Shown: positions 12,209 through 24,085 of the stretch, one piece after another | How the letters are laid out: every line of letters begins with the position of its first letter | Position numbering within the stretch: position 1 is the stretch's first letter | Assembly: GCA_012295275.1 (NCBI GenBank) | Contig: CM022672.1 | Span: 32,821,999-32,885,998, forward strand | Direction: 5' to 3' | From: Chrysomallon squamiferum | Taxonomy: Eukaryota; Mollusca; Gastropoda; Neomphalida; Peltospiridae | Length of the DNA stretch: 64,000 nt | Translations under genes and position numbers: made by a program | The notes under the pieces: model-generated | What the model saw: the letters and a program-made list of their open reading frames with translations, nothing else | Told to the model about the DNA's origin: nothing | The model's database searches: none

Positions 12209-12286
12209 AAAAAATAATAATAATAATAATAATAAAAAAATAAATAAAAAATAAAAACACAATAAATAAATAAATAAATAATAATG

Positions 12287-12323
<37 letters not shown>
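12209..12323. repeat. AAT/AAAT microsatellite
   Basis: Runs of AAT and AAAT with a long AAT block at about 12283-12323. Confidence 0.9.
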
Positions 12324-12325
<2 letters not shown>

Positions 12326-13076
12326 GAAAAGAAAAACCGCACAAAAAATGTCAGTCTTATATAAATGTGTAACAACAAAACAAATCTACTTCGAAAACAT
12401 AAAATTCAGAAAAATTATAAAATTCCGTAACTCTATTACAATATTTTAATCATTTATAAATCATTAATAATTACCTATGTCGACTGAACTCCCAAAGTCG
12501 CAGAAAATATTCACTCATATAAAACTAAACTAAACTAAAATAAAATGGTCAAATAATGAAATCTGTTGTGCGATTGACGTAGAAAGAAGGTTCTAGATTA
12601 CTGCCCGAGTAATTGACGTCACCAGATTTTTATTTTTTTATTTTATTATAAATATGATGTCATCACTTTTGAAAGAAGGTTTCTAGTAACAACTGATATA
12701 TATGATATAGAAAGATACAAGAAACTTTGCTATAAAGAAAACATCCTTTAAATCAGAATTATGCTTTCTTTTTTCCTTTTTTTTATTAAAACTAAAACGG
12801 AAAGAAAGAAACCAGCCAATGAACAAAAATAAATAAGTTACTTCTATAAATAACATTTTTGAAAATAAAAAACAAAAACAACTTTCTGAATAAGAATATC
12901 TACATAAACATGTTCAAAATCTATGATGTGGGTGTTTCAAAATCATCTTCAGTATGAAGACTAAATATAAACTGTATTTCCACTGCATCGTAACTGCATG
13001 TTAGCAAGAAAATAAAGAGAATATACATACCGCTAACATTGTCAAAGTAGTTAATAAAAGAGGAGAGAGTTGATCC

Positions 13077-13077
<1 letters not shown>
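12324..13077. other. AT-rich sequence with one CRE palindrome
   Basis: No gene seen. A perfect TGACGTCA lies at 12614-12621. Confidence 0.5.

Positions 13078-13122
<45 letters not shown>
13078..13122. repeat. (TA)n microsatellite
   Basis: About 20 TA units. Confidence 0.95.
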
Positions 13123-13123
<1 letters not shown>

Positions 13124-13208
13124 CATATTATACATTTGACCTAAAAAACAACTAACCTGTAAGCTATACTTAAAACAAAGCATCTGAAACAAACATTTCT
13201 AGAATCAA

Positions 13209-14052
13209 TTCATGGACAAATAATGAGAGTGTGTATGTAGGTATTCTGTGTTTTTTTATTATGTATGTATGAGTGGTATGTATAAGTATCTCTGTGTTTG
13301 TATTATGTGTGTAAGAGTTTGTTTGTGTAGTGAGTGATTATGTGTATGAGTTTGTATGTGTTTGTATCTGTGTGTATTATTTTGTATGAATTTGTATGTA
13401 CGTAATTCTGTGTACCTGTATCTTTCTTTTGTATTTGTATGTATGCATGTATGTGTATCTGTGTGTATTTGTGTGTATATATGTATGTATGTGTATCTGT
13501 GTTTATATTATGTGTTTTTATGCATGTATGTATGTGTTTGTATTATGCGTTTTTTTGTATATGCATGTATGTATGTGTATCTATTTGCAGTATGTGTATC
13601 TATTTGCATTATGTGTATCAATGTGTGTTTTTATGTATATGTCGGTGTATTATGTGTGTGAGTGTATATATTTGTGTATCTCTGTATAATTCTGTATCTG
13701 TGTGTTTCTATTTTCTGTGTAATTGTGAATGTAGGTGTATACCTGTGTATTTGTATTGTGTATGAATGTAGGCATTTATATATCTACGTATATTATGTGT
13801 GTGCAAGTGTACGTACTTGTGTATGTCTGTGTGAGTCAGTTCATTATAAATGTGAATCACCGGGTTGGTGTGCGCGATATAATCAATGGACCTGTTGGTC
13901 TGTGCATTTCTAGGCGCGTGTGCACGTACCTGAGTGTGCCAATACATTTATGCAAAGTTAGTTTGCGCGCTCTCTCCATTTATATGTATATAGATAGATA
14001 TATGCTTTTGTCATTGTGTATATTTATATGTGTGTGTGTGTGTACATATATA
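13209..14052. repeat. Degenerate TGTATG/TGTGTA-rich tract
   Basis: About 840 bp of T/G-rich sequence made of diverged TGTATG, TGTGTAT and TTTGTA units, ending in a (TG)n run near 14030. All six-frame ORFs here are cysteine/tyrosine/valine low-complexity translations and are not genes. Confidence 0.8.
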
Positions 14053-14394
14053 CACAGATACACAGAACACTAAATCACGACTCCATCCTGGTATCAGCGA
14101 GTCATGAATATCAGAATATTCCAATGAATGTAACCATAGTTACCTGTAAACCTCTATATTTCATTACTGTTAGTTATATAATCATCACTTGATTCATTTT
14201 TCCATGAAAAAATTACGCCACCGTTTGCATTGCTTGTTTCACATTTCAGAGACATTGTTCCGTTATCAGCAAGAAAATTGTTTTTATTTCATTCGATGCT
14301 GACTCTTTGCGGACCATCTGTTAAACAAAACAGTAGTAATGTTTAATACTACAAGAAGAAATATACTACATGAACTTCAAGTTCAGTGATTTCA

Positions 14395-14720
14395 AGTTTT
14401 TGTTTAGTCCGAGTACTTTTGTCTTCTGCCGCCTGCTGACCTGTCCATCATCGAGTGAAGCCAGCGAACTCGGACTACCAGTCTTTGTCTGTACATTTTG
14501 TTTTTTTTTTTATTTTTATTGTCCTAGTTGAACTCAGAATGTATTGGTCCATGCCACAGATCATTTCGATATCTGATACAGTCCAAGGACAGTCAGATGG
14601 CCAGACGACTAACTTGCAGAACTCGGCCACTCCTCTTAACTTCAACTGTTTGACCTTTGCAGGATCGTAACACGAGCCTCGAAATAATCCAGGGCCGCTT
14701 TCTGCTATATCCCTCAACTA
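14395..14720. other. GC-richer island, unassigned
   Basis: This stretch is visibly less AT-rich than its surroundings. The minus strand is open for about 80 codons, including VKQLKLRGVAEFCKLVVWPS, and the plus strand is open with MPQIISISDTVQGQSDGQTT. Further left, the minus strand reads SPSSLASLDDGQVSRRQKTK. A 10-bp inverted repeat (tagtccgagt / actcggacta) spans about 14405-14477. It may be an exon or transposon piece; I recognise no family. Confidence 0.25.
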
Positions 14721-14733
14721 TGTAGAGAATAGA

Positions 14734-14821
14734 TTATAGTAGTAGTAGTAGTAGTAGTTGTAGTAGTAGTACTAGTAGTAGTAGTAACAGTAGTAGTAGT
14801 AACAGTAGTAGTAGTAACAGC

Positions 14822-14850
<29 letters not shown>
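14734..14850. repeat. (TAG)n microsatellite with CAG/TAA variants
   Basis: Trinucleotide array TAG with interspersed AACAG units, followed by (AAAAT)n at 14868-14898. Confidence 0.95.
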
Positions 14851-14852
<2 letters not shown>

Positions 14853-14899
14853 AGGTAATAGTTGACATGAAAATAAAATAAAATAAAATAAAATAAAAT

Positions 14900-15504
14900 G
14901 TTTTTCGCTGCCATGACAACTCGTTTATCGATCGACTTCAAGTCGTGTCGCAGCGCTCAAACAAAATTAATAAACTAGGTCACCCCCACCCCATACCATC
15001 CCATCCAGTTCTCAGTACTCACTGCTGATGTGAATTTCACCTTAAACACTGCACAAACAACTGACGCTTTACAATTCTTTAGTATGAAAGAAGAAACATT
15101 TTTTCATGTGAACAAGAACAACAATTAAATAAACATCATCAGTAAAAACAACGACGACAACAACAACAACAAAAATAATAATAACTCAAAATAATCGAAG
15201 AAAGAAAAGAAAAAATATAAAAAGATAATGAAATAAACAAAGCGAGAAAATTAACAATAATAATAATAATAATAATAATAATCATACAGATAATAATTCA
15301 AACCGTTTTTAAACTTATGAAGTAAAGACATATATAGAAACCTTTTCTTATTAGTATTCATTAAAATTATATTTAAATAAATAAATAAACATAAAATAAA
15401 TAATTGTTAAAATAATTAAAACTACAACTTTTTTCCAGAAATGAGATAAAGCGCTGAAACAAACAAAGAACAAACCATTGAAACACAGGTAAAAAAACTA
15501 ACTT

Positions 15505-15568
<64 letters not shown>

Positions 15569-16143
15569 CAACATCCCAAAGGCTGACTGTGCTGAAGCCT
15601 GGGACCCAAGTAATCTGTTTTGTTTTGTTTAGTGCTAAATGTTAACACTATGTATAACGTAATCGCTCCATGCGCGTCACTGAAATGAATTTATAGGAAT
15701 ACTCTCTGATACGAGAGACGCTAAGAGAACATTAAACTATATTCTGGATCAGTTTGTTGAAAAGATTAACAAGTAAAAATTTTAAGTAGGTAGATACATA
15801 GAAAAACCGATTTATATTTAACATTATAGTGCAGTACCGGTATTTTAGGATTGTCTTTTTTCATGATAATTAAAAGTTGTCTGATAAGATGAAATTATTT
15901 TCTTTATTACTCTACTAATTACTTCATTTGTAATGTTATTGTAATAAATGTTAGAAAAACGAGTGTGAAATTCGCGGGGCGGGTACAAAGAAGCTCGAAG
16001 TCTAAGGTTAATACGGCACTGACTGTAGTCATTACGTGATTTGTATGTGTGCTGTTGTAAAATATATGAATACCTCCACGTGTAAAGTCTTATGTTTAAA
16101 ACACCACTTAGCAGCAATGTAGTGTATATGTGTATGTATCAAA

Positions 16144-16186
<43 letters not shown>

Positions 16187-16540
16187 CATTTTTGGTACAA
16201 TAGTTAGGACAATCTCAATGGTTTTTCAGTTGTTACTTGGTATTTTATTAGTATTATCATCATAATCATCATCATTATCATCATCATACTTCTTTTTTCT
16301 TTTCGTCATGTTCCCAATCATCAACGGAATAACATTATCATTAAAATTATTATCTTCGTCATCAACATAGTTAACATAATTCAACGTGTACAGTTAAACA
16401 GACAAATACAGTCAAAGAAAAACAGACAAGTTATAGACATGAAAGAGTAAACAGAGTTTTAGTTATTTAATATATAACACAACTAATCGTGTACAAATAA
16501 TTAAAAAAACACAAACATAAAAGTCAGACCGGAAATTACT
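14900..16540. other. AT-rich sequence with microsatellites
   Basis: AAT arrays at 15258-15286 and 15506-15565, a CA array at 16144-16188, and many AAC/AAT runs. No supported gene. Confidence 0.6.
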
Positions 16541-16781
16541 TTATATCTCACAAAACGCTTTTCTTCGACAGATAAAATCTTTCTGGATTCCGCAGATTTC
16601 ATCGTTCCACTTTAATCTGTATATTCAGTTTAGATGCACGCAATTCTCTTTTCCTCCTCCGTTAACCGGCTGATGGCTGTTCCAGTAAATGTAGTTAAGT
16701 CTTTTGAAGTGTTGACAGGAAGACTCCCTTGGAAACGACCTTAACCGTCGATGTCATTTCCACCAACCCAGTGCATGTCGG
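16541..16781 (-). pseudogene. C-type lectin domain, broken terminal exon
   Basis: On the minus strand, a ctTACAG acceptor at 16782 opens an exon reading DMHWVGGNDIDG, then a stop, and in a second frame YIYWNSHQPVNGGGKENCVH, LN, another stop, and LKWNDEICGIQKDFIC. This is the C-terminal half of a C-type lectin-like domain. It contains WVGGNDI, the QPxN motif in the calcium-site position, ENCVHL and the WND motif with its two late cysteines. In the family these residues bind calcium and sugar in secreted or membrane lectins. Two stops and one frameshift within 80 codons indicate a pseudogene or a badly assembled exon. The frame ends at TAA 16541-16543. No upstream lectin exon was found. Confidence 0.7.
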
Positions 16782-17036
16782 CTGTAAGATATAATTAATA
16801 TCTGAAGTTAAAATGTTTTGTTAAGAATGAGAGAAGAAAGGGTATTTAGAGAATGAGAGAAGAAAGGATATTTAAAAAACGAGAAACGAGGAAAACGACA
16901 ACCGAATGAATGTAACGAAAGTTTGAAAAGCACTTTTATTCTTCCATTTTTATTTATTTATTTGGAGACAGACTGAAAAAATAGCCATGTGGAAAGACAT
17001 AGTAAAAGAGAAAATTCATGAAAACTAAGCTGAAAA

Positions 17037-17067
<31 letters not shown>

Positions 17068-17397
17068 ATTCAGAGAAAAACGTTTACTTTATGAAGTATG
17101 AGAACAGTGAAATACAAAAGTAGAAAATACTGCTAACGTAATAATGATGAAAGTAAAATGGAAATTCTAAACAACAAAATAGTACAGATGAATATCACAA
17201 ATTTCTAATATATGTAACGAAAAGCTCACTAATGATGTAAGACAGGTAAATAACAACTATTATCTACAAAGTAGTATACACGTGATCTTATCTTGTCGTC
17301 TGTCCACGAAACAGCGACAGATTTTCACGAAAACCAGTAGCAATGAACTTTGTTTTATCAAATACTTTTGGACTCTACGTAGCCTCTGAAATACTAC
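16782..17397. other. AT-rich sequence, no gene seen
   Basis: Includes two near-identical copies of gagaatgagagaagaaag at about 16826-16868 and a poly-A run near 17031-17059. I looked for the upstream lectin exon here and did not find one. Confidence 0.5.
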
Positions 17398-17399
17398 TG

Positions 17400-17438
<39 letters not shown>

Positions 17439-17502
17439 ATAATAATAATAAGAAGAAGAAGAAAGAAGAAGAAGAAGAAGAACAACAACAACAACAACTG
17501 TT
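17398..17502. repeat. Compound ACT/AAT/AAG/AAC microsatellite
   Basis: (CTA)n followed by (ATA)n, (AAG)n and (AAC)n. Confidence 0.9.
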
Positions 17503-18381
17503 AATACAAGTTTTTTTCTACTGCAACTACTATTTCTTCTACTAATATATATTATTTCTATAGCAACAACAATACTAATAAAGCTGCTATCTGAAAAAAG
17601 GAGTTTCCCATTTGAACATATATTCACATCACAACAACCAAAACTGGTTAACGACAAAAGTATGTAACCGCTAACTGTTTTGAACAATTGTTACGATATT
17701 ATATTTATATATAGATAGCTGAACTACAACATGGTGATTTTATTCACAGAAACCATCTCAACATTCAGTCTAAATTTTCGGTTACAGAACGGTTTGTCAC
17801 AAACGAATACGGCCACATTAATTTTTGTATTTTCATATGTTACGGAAATGGCCGAACGTTATGAAATATCGAGTTCCTACAGTCTAGAATTGTATTGTTT
17901 AGTTATGTAACGCAGTTATAAAAAGACAAATTAGGAAAATAAGTCAGATAAACATTTTTTAAATGTATAAATGTATTACCAGGCAAAGTGATAAGTAAAT
18001 GATTCAGTGATAAATAAAACGGTCGATTAACTTCGCCATTTTACGTAATCAGAATGACGTCACTAAACAAGTAACAACAACAATAGCAACATGGCGAACA
18101 ATTGAAAATTCACGAAGGTTTATGTTTTTATTTATTCTAATAACTGGTTGATGGATATGATGTAAATTTAGTTTATTTCGATTACTTGGTGATTCTTTTC
18201 TTTAAAGATAATTTACTTAAAACTGGAAGACTGTGCAGACCTAGTGAATCGTGAAAATGTAAGTCGCTTATTTTTATTATATATTTGTAGTTGTAACAGT
18301 AAACTATTTTTTATTGTTTTAATTCTTCATCATCAGCATACATATCTTCTTCTTTTTCTGCTTCTTATTCTTCTTCTTCAC

Positions 18382-18383
<2 letters not shown>
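17503..18383. other. AT-rich sequence, possible promoter-like patch
   Basis: No supported coding exon. A perfect CRE palindrome TGACGTCA lies at 18055-18062, shortly before an ATGGCG (about 18091) and a GTAAGT donor-like site at about 18259. I do not see a gene that follows. Confidence 0.3.
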
Positions 18384-18432
<49 letters not shown>

Positions 18433-18436
18433 GATA
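18384..18436. repeat. (ATT)n microsatellite
   Basis: About 17 ATT units. Confidence 0.95.
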
Positions 18437-18781
18437 TTATTATTAATACAAACTGAATACAAAAACCTCGTATATTGTTACAAATCAAGATAAAACACTA
18501 CAGTTATTATAGCTACTACTGCTACCATTGCTATTATTTCTGTTATTAATGTTGCTACTAAAGTAGTAAGATAAAACTACTACTGATACTGCTTCTACTA
18601 CTATTTCTATTTCCAATATTGTAGATATAACTACTAATAGTAGTTTTGTTAATCTTAGAATAATTACATATGTATTGTTGATCAGGGAAACATAACTGAA
18701 GTAACTGCTTTCAGAATTTAACAGATGCATCAGAAATACACAACTTGTATATAACTGGCTCATGCTTAATAATAGCAATAA

Positions 18782-19108
18782 CAATAATTTTAGTACTAGT
18801 GGTGGTGCTAAGAGTAGTGGCAGTAGTATAGTAGTACTATTACTACTGATAATTATAATCTATTTGTTCTTTTTACATTTTAGTACTAGTAGTGGTGCTA
18901 AGAGTAGTGGCAGTAGTATAGTAGTACTATTACTACTGATAATTGTAATCTATTTGTTCTTTTTACATTTTAGTACTAGTAGTTGCAGTAGTATAGTAGT
19001 TTTATTTAATTTAGTACTAGTAGTGGTGCTAAGAGTAGTGGTAGTAGTATAGTAATACTAGTACTACTGATAATTATAATCTATTTGTTCTTTTTACATT
19101 TTAGTACA
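18782..19108. repeat. 90-bp minisatellite, about 3.5 copies
   Basis: Units beginning agtactagt start at 18792, 18882, 18972 and about 19013. They share TTTGTTCTTTTTACATTTT and a TAG-rich core. The third unit is shortened. Confidence 0.85.
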
Positions 19109-19219
19109 TTAATTTTGTTGTTTGGGTTTTTCTAATCAGTGATTTTTAGCATACAATTTAAAGAAATCATTAATTTCAAGAAAATGTACTTGAATATTAG
19201 AATAACATTTGAAGAAATC

Positions 19220-20280
19220 CAGTATTACAGATATGGTTATGGTATGATTAGAATGAGTGTTAGTGTTTTCATAAGGGTTAAGGTTATCTTTGGGTTGGGT
19301 GTTGGTATTTAAGCTTGGGTTAGGATTTGGGCTAGATACTGCATTAGAGTTAGGTTTAGGGTATTGATGAGGGTTAGCATGTGGGTTTGTTTTGTGTTTA
19401 CTGTTGGTGTAGGCTAGCATTAGGGTTGGGTTGGGGTTAGGATTAAGGTCAGTGCAGGCATTAAGGGTTAAGCTTTGGCTGTGAGTGATTATTAGGGTTT
19501 AGTACTGGGGCTGGCTTTAGGATTAGGGTAGGATTCATTTCATTGTATATTTAGTTGAAGATACTTTTGATAGAAAACTTGAAAAATGTTATGATGAATT
19601 AAAATTAATTTTAAAATATAATGTATTTTAGGATAAAATTTGAAATAAGTTTTATTTCAATAAGTCATTAATTTATCACACCGTTACAAGTAAGGTTAAG
19701 GCTATATTTAGGGTTAACGTTATGGATACCATTAAGATTAGGGCTGTTTTTAGCATTAGGATCAGGATTGGAGTGGAGTTAGATATATGAGCAGGATTAA
19801 AGTTAATTTTAATTATCTGTTTATCTTAAAGTATTGTTAAAAAAAAAAAAAAAAAAAACATATGTTGAATATTAGGATCAAAAAGATTTGGGTTAGGTTT
19901 GAGATAAGGGTAAGACTTATGATTATGGTTAGATCATTTAATTATCAGTATATCTTAATAAATAATTTTTTATACGGAAAACTGGGATACAAATAAATAA
20001 ATAAATAAATAAATAAATAAAATTGTTGTGAGTATTATGATAAAATTTAAAATAACTTTTTTATTAAAAAAAAAATCACTTGGGAAAGTTTGTGATGAGC
20101 CTTAGTGTATATTTGAAAATCAATTTTGTTTCAATAAATCCTTAATTTATTATACTGTTACATAAGTAAGGTTATGGATATGGTTAGAGTTATTGTTATC
20201 TTTAGGTTACTGTTAGGGCTAGGTTTTAGGTTTAACATTAAAGTTATGGTAAGGCTTAATTTGACGGGTTACAGCCAGAA
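19220..20280. repeat. Degenerate TTAGGG-like repeat tract
   Basis: Many GGGTTAGG, GTTAGGGTT and TTAGGATTAGGG variants occur, densest at 19261-19545, 19685-19800 and 20165-20260. Interspersed AT-rich blocks recur, for example TTTCAATAA..TTAATTTATxAxACxGTTACA at about 19656-19690 and 20129-20165. This suggests a longer higher-order unit of roughly 480 bp. It looks like diverged interstitial telomere-like satellite. Confidence 0.6.
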
Positions 20281-20568
20281 ACTGGTAAAATGCAAAACAA
20301 AGTTTCAGTTTTCTGGCATTTGTACATGCACTGACCCAGGTTTTAAAATTTCACATGTTCATAGCTTGTTAAATAACCCATCTCTTTAGAATATTTTATC
20401 ACAGTAGTTCTATATATTAGCTCACCTCCCCACCAGAATCACTTATGATATTCTGACATATGAAAATCACAGACTTAAAATGTTGTAAAAAAATCATCAG
20501 TGCAGATGAGTCATTTTGTCATAAAGTGAACTGTGACACATATAAAGGAACACAACGTTGTAAATCCA

Positions 20569-20775
20569 CATAGGTGTGGCAGCATAGGATAACCAGTCAC
20601 ATGGTGAAAATGATCAAAACTCAGATTTTGATGGAATAAGATAAATCACATTCTACAGATCAGTGTTGTATGATGTCAGAGATTTCAGGTGAATCTTCAC
20701 AAAATAAGTGTGCAGTTTTAGCGTAATTTCGTTAATTAAAATTTTGACAGGTTATCCTAATCAACCACACCTATG
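20569..20775. mobile_element. Small inverted-repeat element (MITE-like)
   Basis: The ends are CATAGGTGTGG..AGCATAGGATAACC and, in reverse complement, CATAGGTGTGG..TGATTAGGATAACC, giving about 25 bp of imperfect terminal inverted repeat around a 207-bp element. No convincing target duplication is visible, so the superfamily is unknown. Confidence 0.55.
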
Positions 20776-23111
20776 TCTTTTTGCTTTTGATATGTTTATC
20801 AAACAGTCATGACCATAATAGCATAGGTGGAAAAGCAGTGCACTAGAAACAATTATATTCAATATATAATGTTAATATATTAAACTCATCTGAACATTTA
20901 AAGCAAAAATTTGTTATAAAAAGAAATATTTCAGTATTAAAATTTAACATTCTGTTTTGAATCTGATATTTAAAACTGATATTAAAAGTTTAAATTCACA
21001 CTTCTAGTGATTACAGTAAATGGCTGGTTTAGAGCAACATTGCAAGTTTAACCTTTCATTCTGAATAATTTTTACTTTCCATTGCTTCAGGTAGTGGATA
21101 TCAATCTCCTGTTTTGTCATCCAGTGAAATTTTATAATAATGTTGAGGATATTCTGAGGGTATATATCTATGTTGACACAATGAAATAAGATATTTTTCT
21201 CTTTTGTTCAGAAATTGGCAGTTTTTGTTTATAAGAGACAAACCAACTCTTCATCGAACTAAAAACTTCATCTTTCTCACTGAGCCTTTCCTCTGATTTT
21301 CTAAACTGTAACCATTTTATTCCCATCCAGTTAACCCCATTGCCTGTGGAATAGCCTGTACAAAGAGGCAAAATATGTTTAACTTATTGTTTCATATTCA
21401 GGAAATATGGTATTTTAAAAGTATATTTCTTTACGTGAGCTATTCTGACCTGTCACATTATGGCCGAACCTAAATAGAAATATTTGTTTAGCCTTTCTGT
21501 AGCAGAATGAACAGAATCACGTAACATCTGTGTATAAGCTGTCTCCAGTAGTTTGTGATCAGTACATTAACAACAACATGGAGAAGGCTGTGACTATAAA
21601 ATGTTTCCTGTTTTATCCTGATTATGAATCAAAGATACACAAGATGTAAGCTGTGGCAATGGCTTGATGTACATAACTAAACATGTGCCTATTTACATGA
21701 TCCAAAGGTAACAGAATACTCCTCCACTGTTCAGTTTGTAAAATCTTAAGAAGCAGCAACTCCATTTTCTTTTGTAATGCAAATCAATCACCAAAGAAAA
21801 AAATACTGGAAGAACAGGTTCAAAATCAAATGAGGCAATATTATATGAAATGCTGTGATTTTCAATTATTTTGTCCAAGTACTTCATAATCTGTTTTCAT
21901 ATCACTTGTCACCTGTCCTCAGTCTTTTTTTTCACACAAAATACCATTTATATCTGGGACTGTGGAATGTATAACTGCATTCACTGTAGAAAACACTTCT
22001 ATTGTTTGAAAGGAAACAGGTTTCTTTCTATTGTTTTAACACTGATCATATATAAACTACACATTCAGATCAGAGCTGAATAGCTGGCTCTTGGTATTCT
22101 GCTTTGTGTATGTGCTTTCAGTACAAGAAAAGATTGTGTAATTTCAAACATAATTAATCATTTCTCTTGCTGTTTTTCTTTTGTCTGCTTTATTGTTGTC
22201 TCGGTAATTTTTCTACTACCTTTAGTGTTTTATTATAACAGATTTGCATACATGAATGCTTTGACCAGCTAGTGACAAAAAAAAAAAAGCCCTAGCTTTT
22301 TTAGCATGCAGAATTATCTACTATGTTATGATACGGAAAATGTATCTCCTTGTCACAGGACTGAAGAAATCAAAATGAAATGAATAAATGTCTCACTGCA
22401 GTTTTGACAGTTTTCTCTGATATAATTGTGTATTCCTTCCCACCTGTCTCTAGCCTTTCCCTGGATTTTTTAAAAAAATGTTCCAGTGTTTTCACTTTTC
22501 TTCTTCTCTTTCTTTTTCTTATTCTTATTATTATTATACTTGCTTATTTTCCTAATAGAAACAGTGGCAAGGTGATTTTTCTTTTTCCTTTTGTGTGTCC
22601 ACATGGATATTAATTTTTTGTGAGGTGGTGTTTAATGTGAAGACTGCATTATGTCAGGTATATATAAATTGTAATGTTCAAGTTATGTGTGAGTTAAAAG
22701 ACAGTTTCCTTTAAGAATCTTGTTTTCTTTGTGGGTTTCATTTCATATACAAGTCTTACGTAGTTACTTGAGAATATCTTCAGTTTATTTTCAAGTAAAT
22801 TAGCTACAGCTAGAAGTAAAGTATCTATATTAACTACTGACCAATTTTCACCCACTCCAAAGTATTCAGCCTGCTGATTATGCTTGTCTAGGCAAATTTA
22901 TATATGACATAGCTTCATTTTTCCTTTTCCTTTCTTCATTAATTCCTTCTTTCTTAATTCTTTCTTTCTTTTATTTATTTCTTTCTTAATTATTCTTTTA
23001 TAATTATTATTTATTTTCCAGTTGAAATAATAACACATAACTGAAAGGTAACTATTAGTACGTTAAAGTAGATATGATTGCAAAAAGGGTTTAAAGTGGA
23101 TCTTACTATAT
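20776..23111. other. AT-rich sequence, no gene supported
   Basis: A minus-strand ORF at 21168-21371 containing WMGIKWLQFRKSEERLSEK is the only protein-like stretch, and I recognise no family. Tracts of CTTT and TTAATTCTTTC run at 22930-23010. Confidence 0.45.
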
Positions 23112-23311
23112 NNNNNNNNNNNNNNNNNNNNNNNNNNNNNNNNNNNNNNNNNNNNNNNNNNNNNNNNNNNNNNNNNNNNNNNNNNNNNNNNNNNNNNNNN
23201 NNNNNNNNNNNNNNNNNNNNNNNNNNNNNNNNNNNNNNNNNNNNNNNNNNNNNNNNNNNNNNNNNNNNNNNNNNNNNNNNNNNNNNNNNNNNNNNNNNNN
23301 NNNNNNNNNNN
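23112..23311. other. Assembly gap (200 N)
   Basis: Exactly 200 N, probably a fixed-size placeholder; true length is unknown. Confidence 0.99.
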
Positions 23312-23820
23312 CTGTACAATTCCTGACATTTAATCGGTGCACAGTCACTGAATATTTGTTTGTGAACATTTTTGAACCACTGACACCATTTCTGACACTG
23401 TCCACACTTAGGTAATTGCAACCACTTTTCTGTCAGTTGTTAATTATACCCATCAGTTTTAATCGTTCACGTGGCGGGTTTGTTATTAAAGGTAAATGTA
23501 GTTCAGTAGCTTCACTTTGTTTCCCTCATACAACGACATTAACTAGTTCGGCTTTGTTTATGAATGCATTTATTTTTAAAAATGAGAAAGGCTGTCCTAG
23601 TGTCATTAAAATTTAGAAACACACACACACACAGACACAATGGCATTCAGAGAAATACATAGAGTAGATAGTGTTTTCAGCAAACAGTTTCAAATGAATA
23701 CTTGTCTCACTTATATGTTATTTTCAGTTTTGTTTCTTTTTTTTTTATTTCAAGGGTCATGGACGATACTAGGGTACAACCATTGTGACCTTTGCTCCCA
23801 AGATTAATCACAGACAGCAT
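23312..23820. other. Sequence between gap and arm B
   Basis: The minus strand just right of the gap reads MQLPKCGQCQKWCQWFKNVH, a cysteine-rich open frame that runs into the gap. It might be part of a zinc-binding exon, but too little is visible to name it. A CA run lies near 23621-23638. Confidence 0.3.
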
Positions 23821-24085
23821 TTTTTGGATTACTGTTTTGCTATGCACTTGATTTTGACTAATGTAGAACAGAGCCTTTATTTACCATTTCAAATCAGAAT
23901 GAGTCATGATGGGCAATAGTACCAGTATGTGCTTTACAGTTTTCGTTCAGTTTGTCGAAGTCATTCCACATACTTTGGCATTTCTTGTTGATGTGGCAAT
24001 CGTTCTTGACCGAGTCTAACTTGTCTGACAGTCTCGATGAAACGCCATATGGTATCAGAAAATAGCTGCTTCAAATCGTCTAGAT

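Noticed and set aside
13356-14073. Several overlapping ORFs of about 100 codons rich in Cys, Val and Tyr
   Set aside because: They are translations of the TGTATG-rich tract in all frames, not genes.
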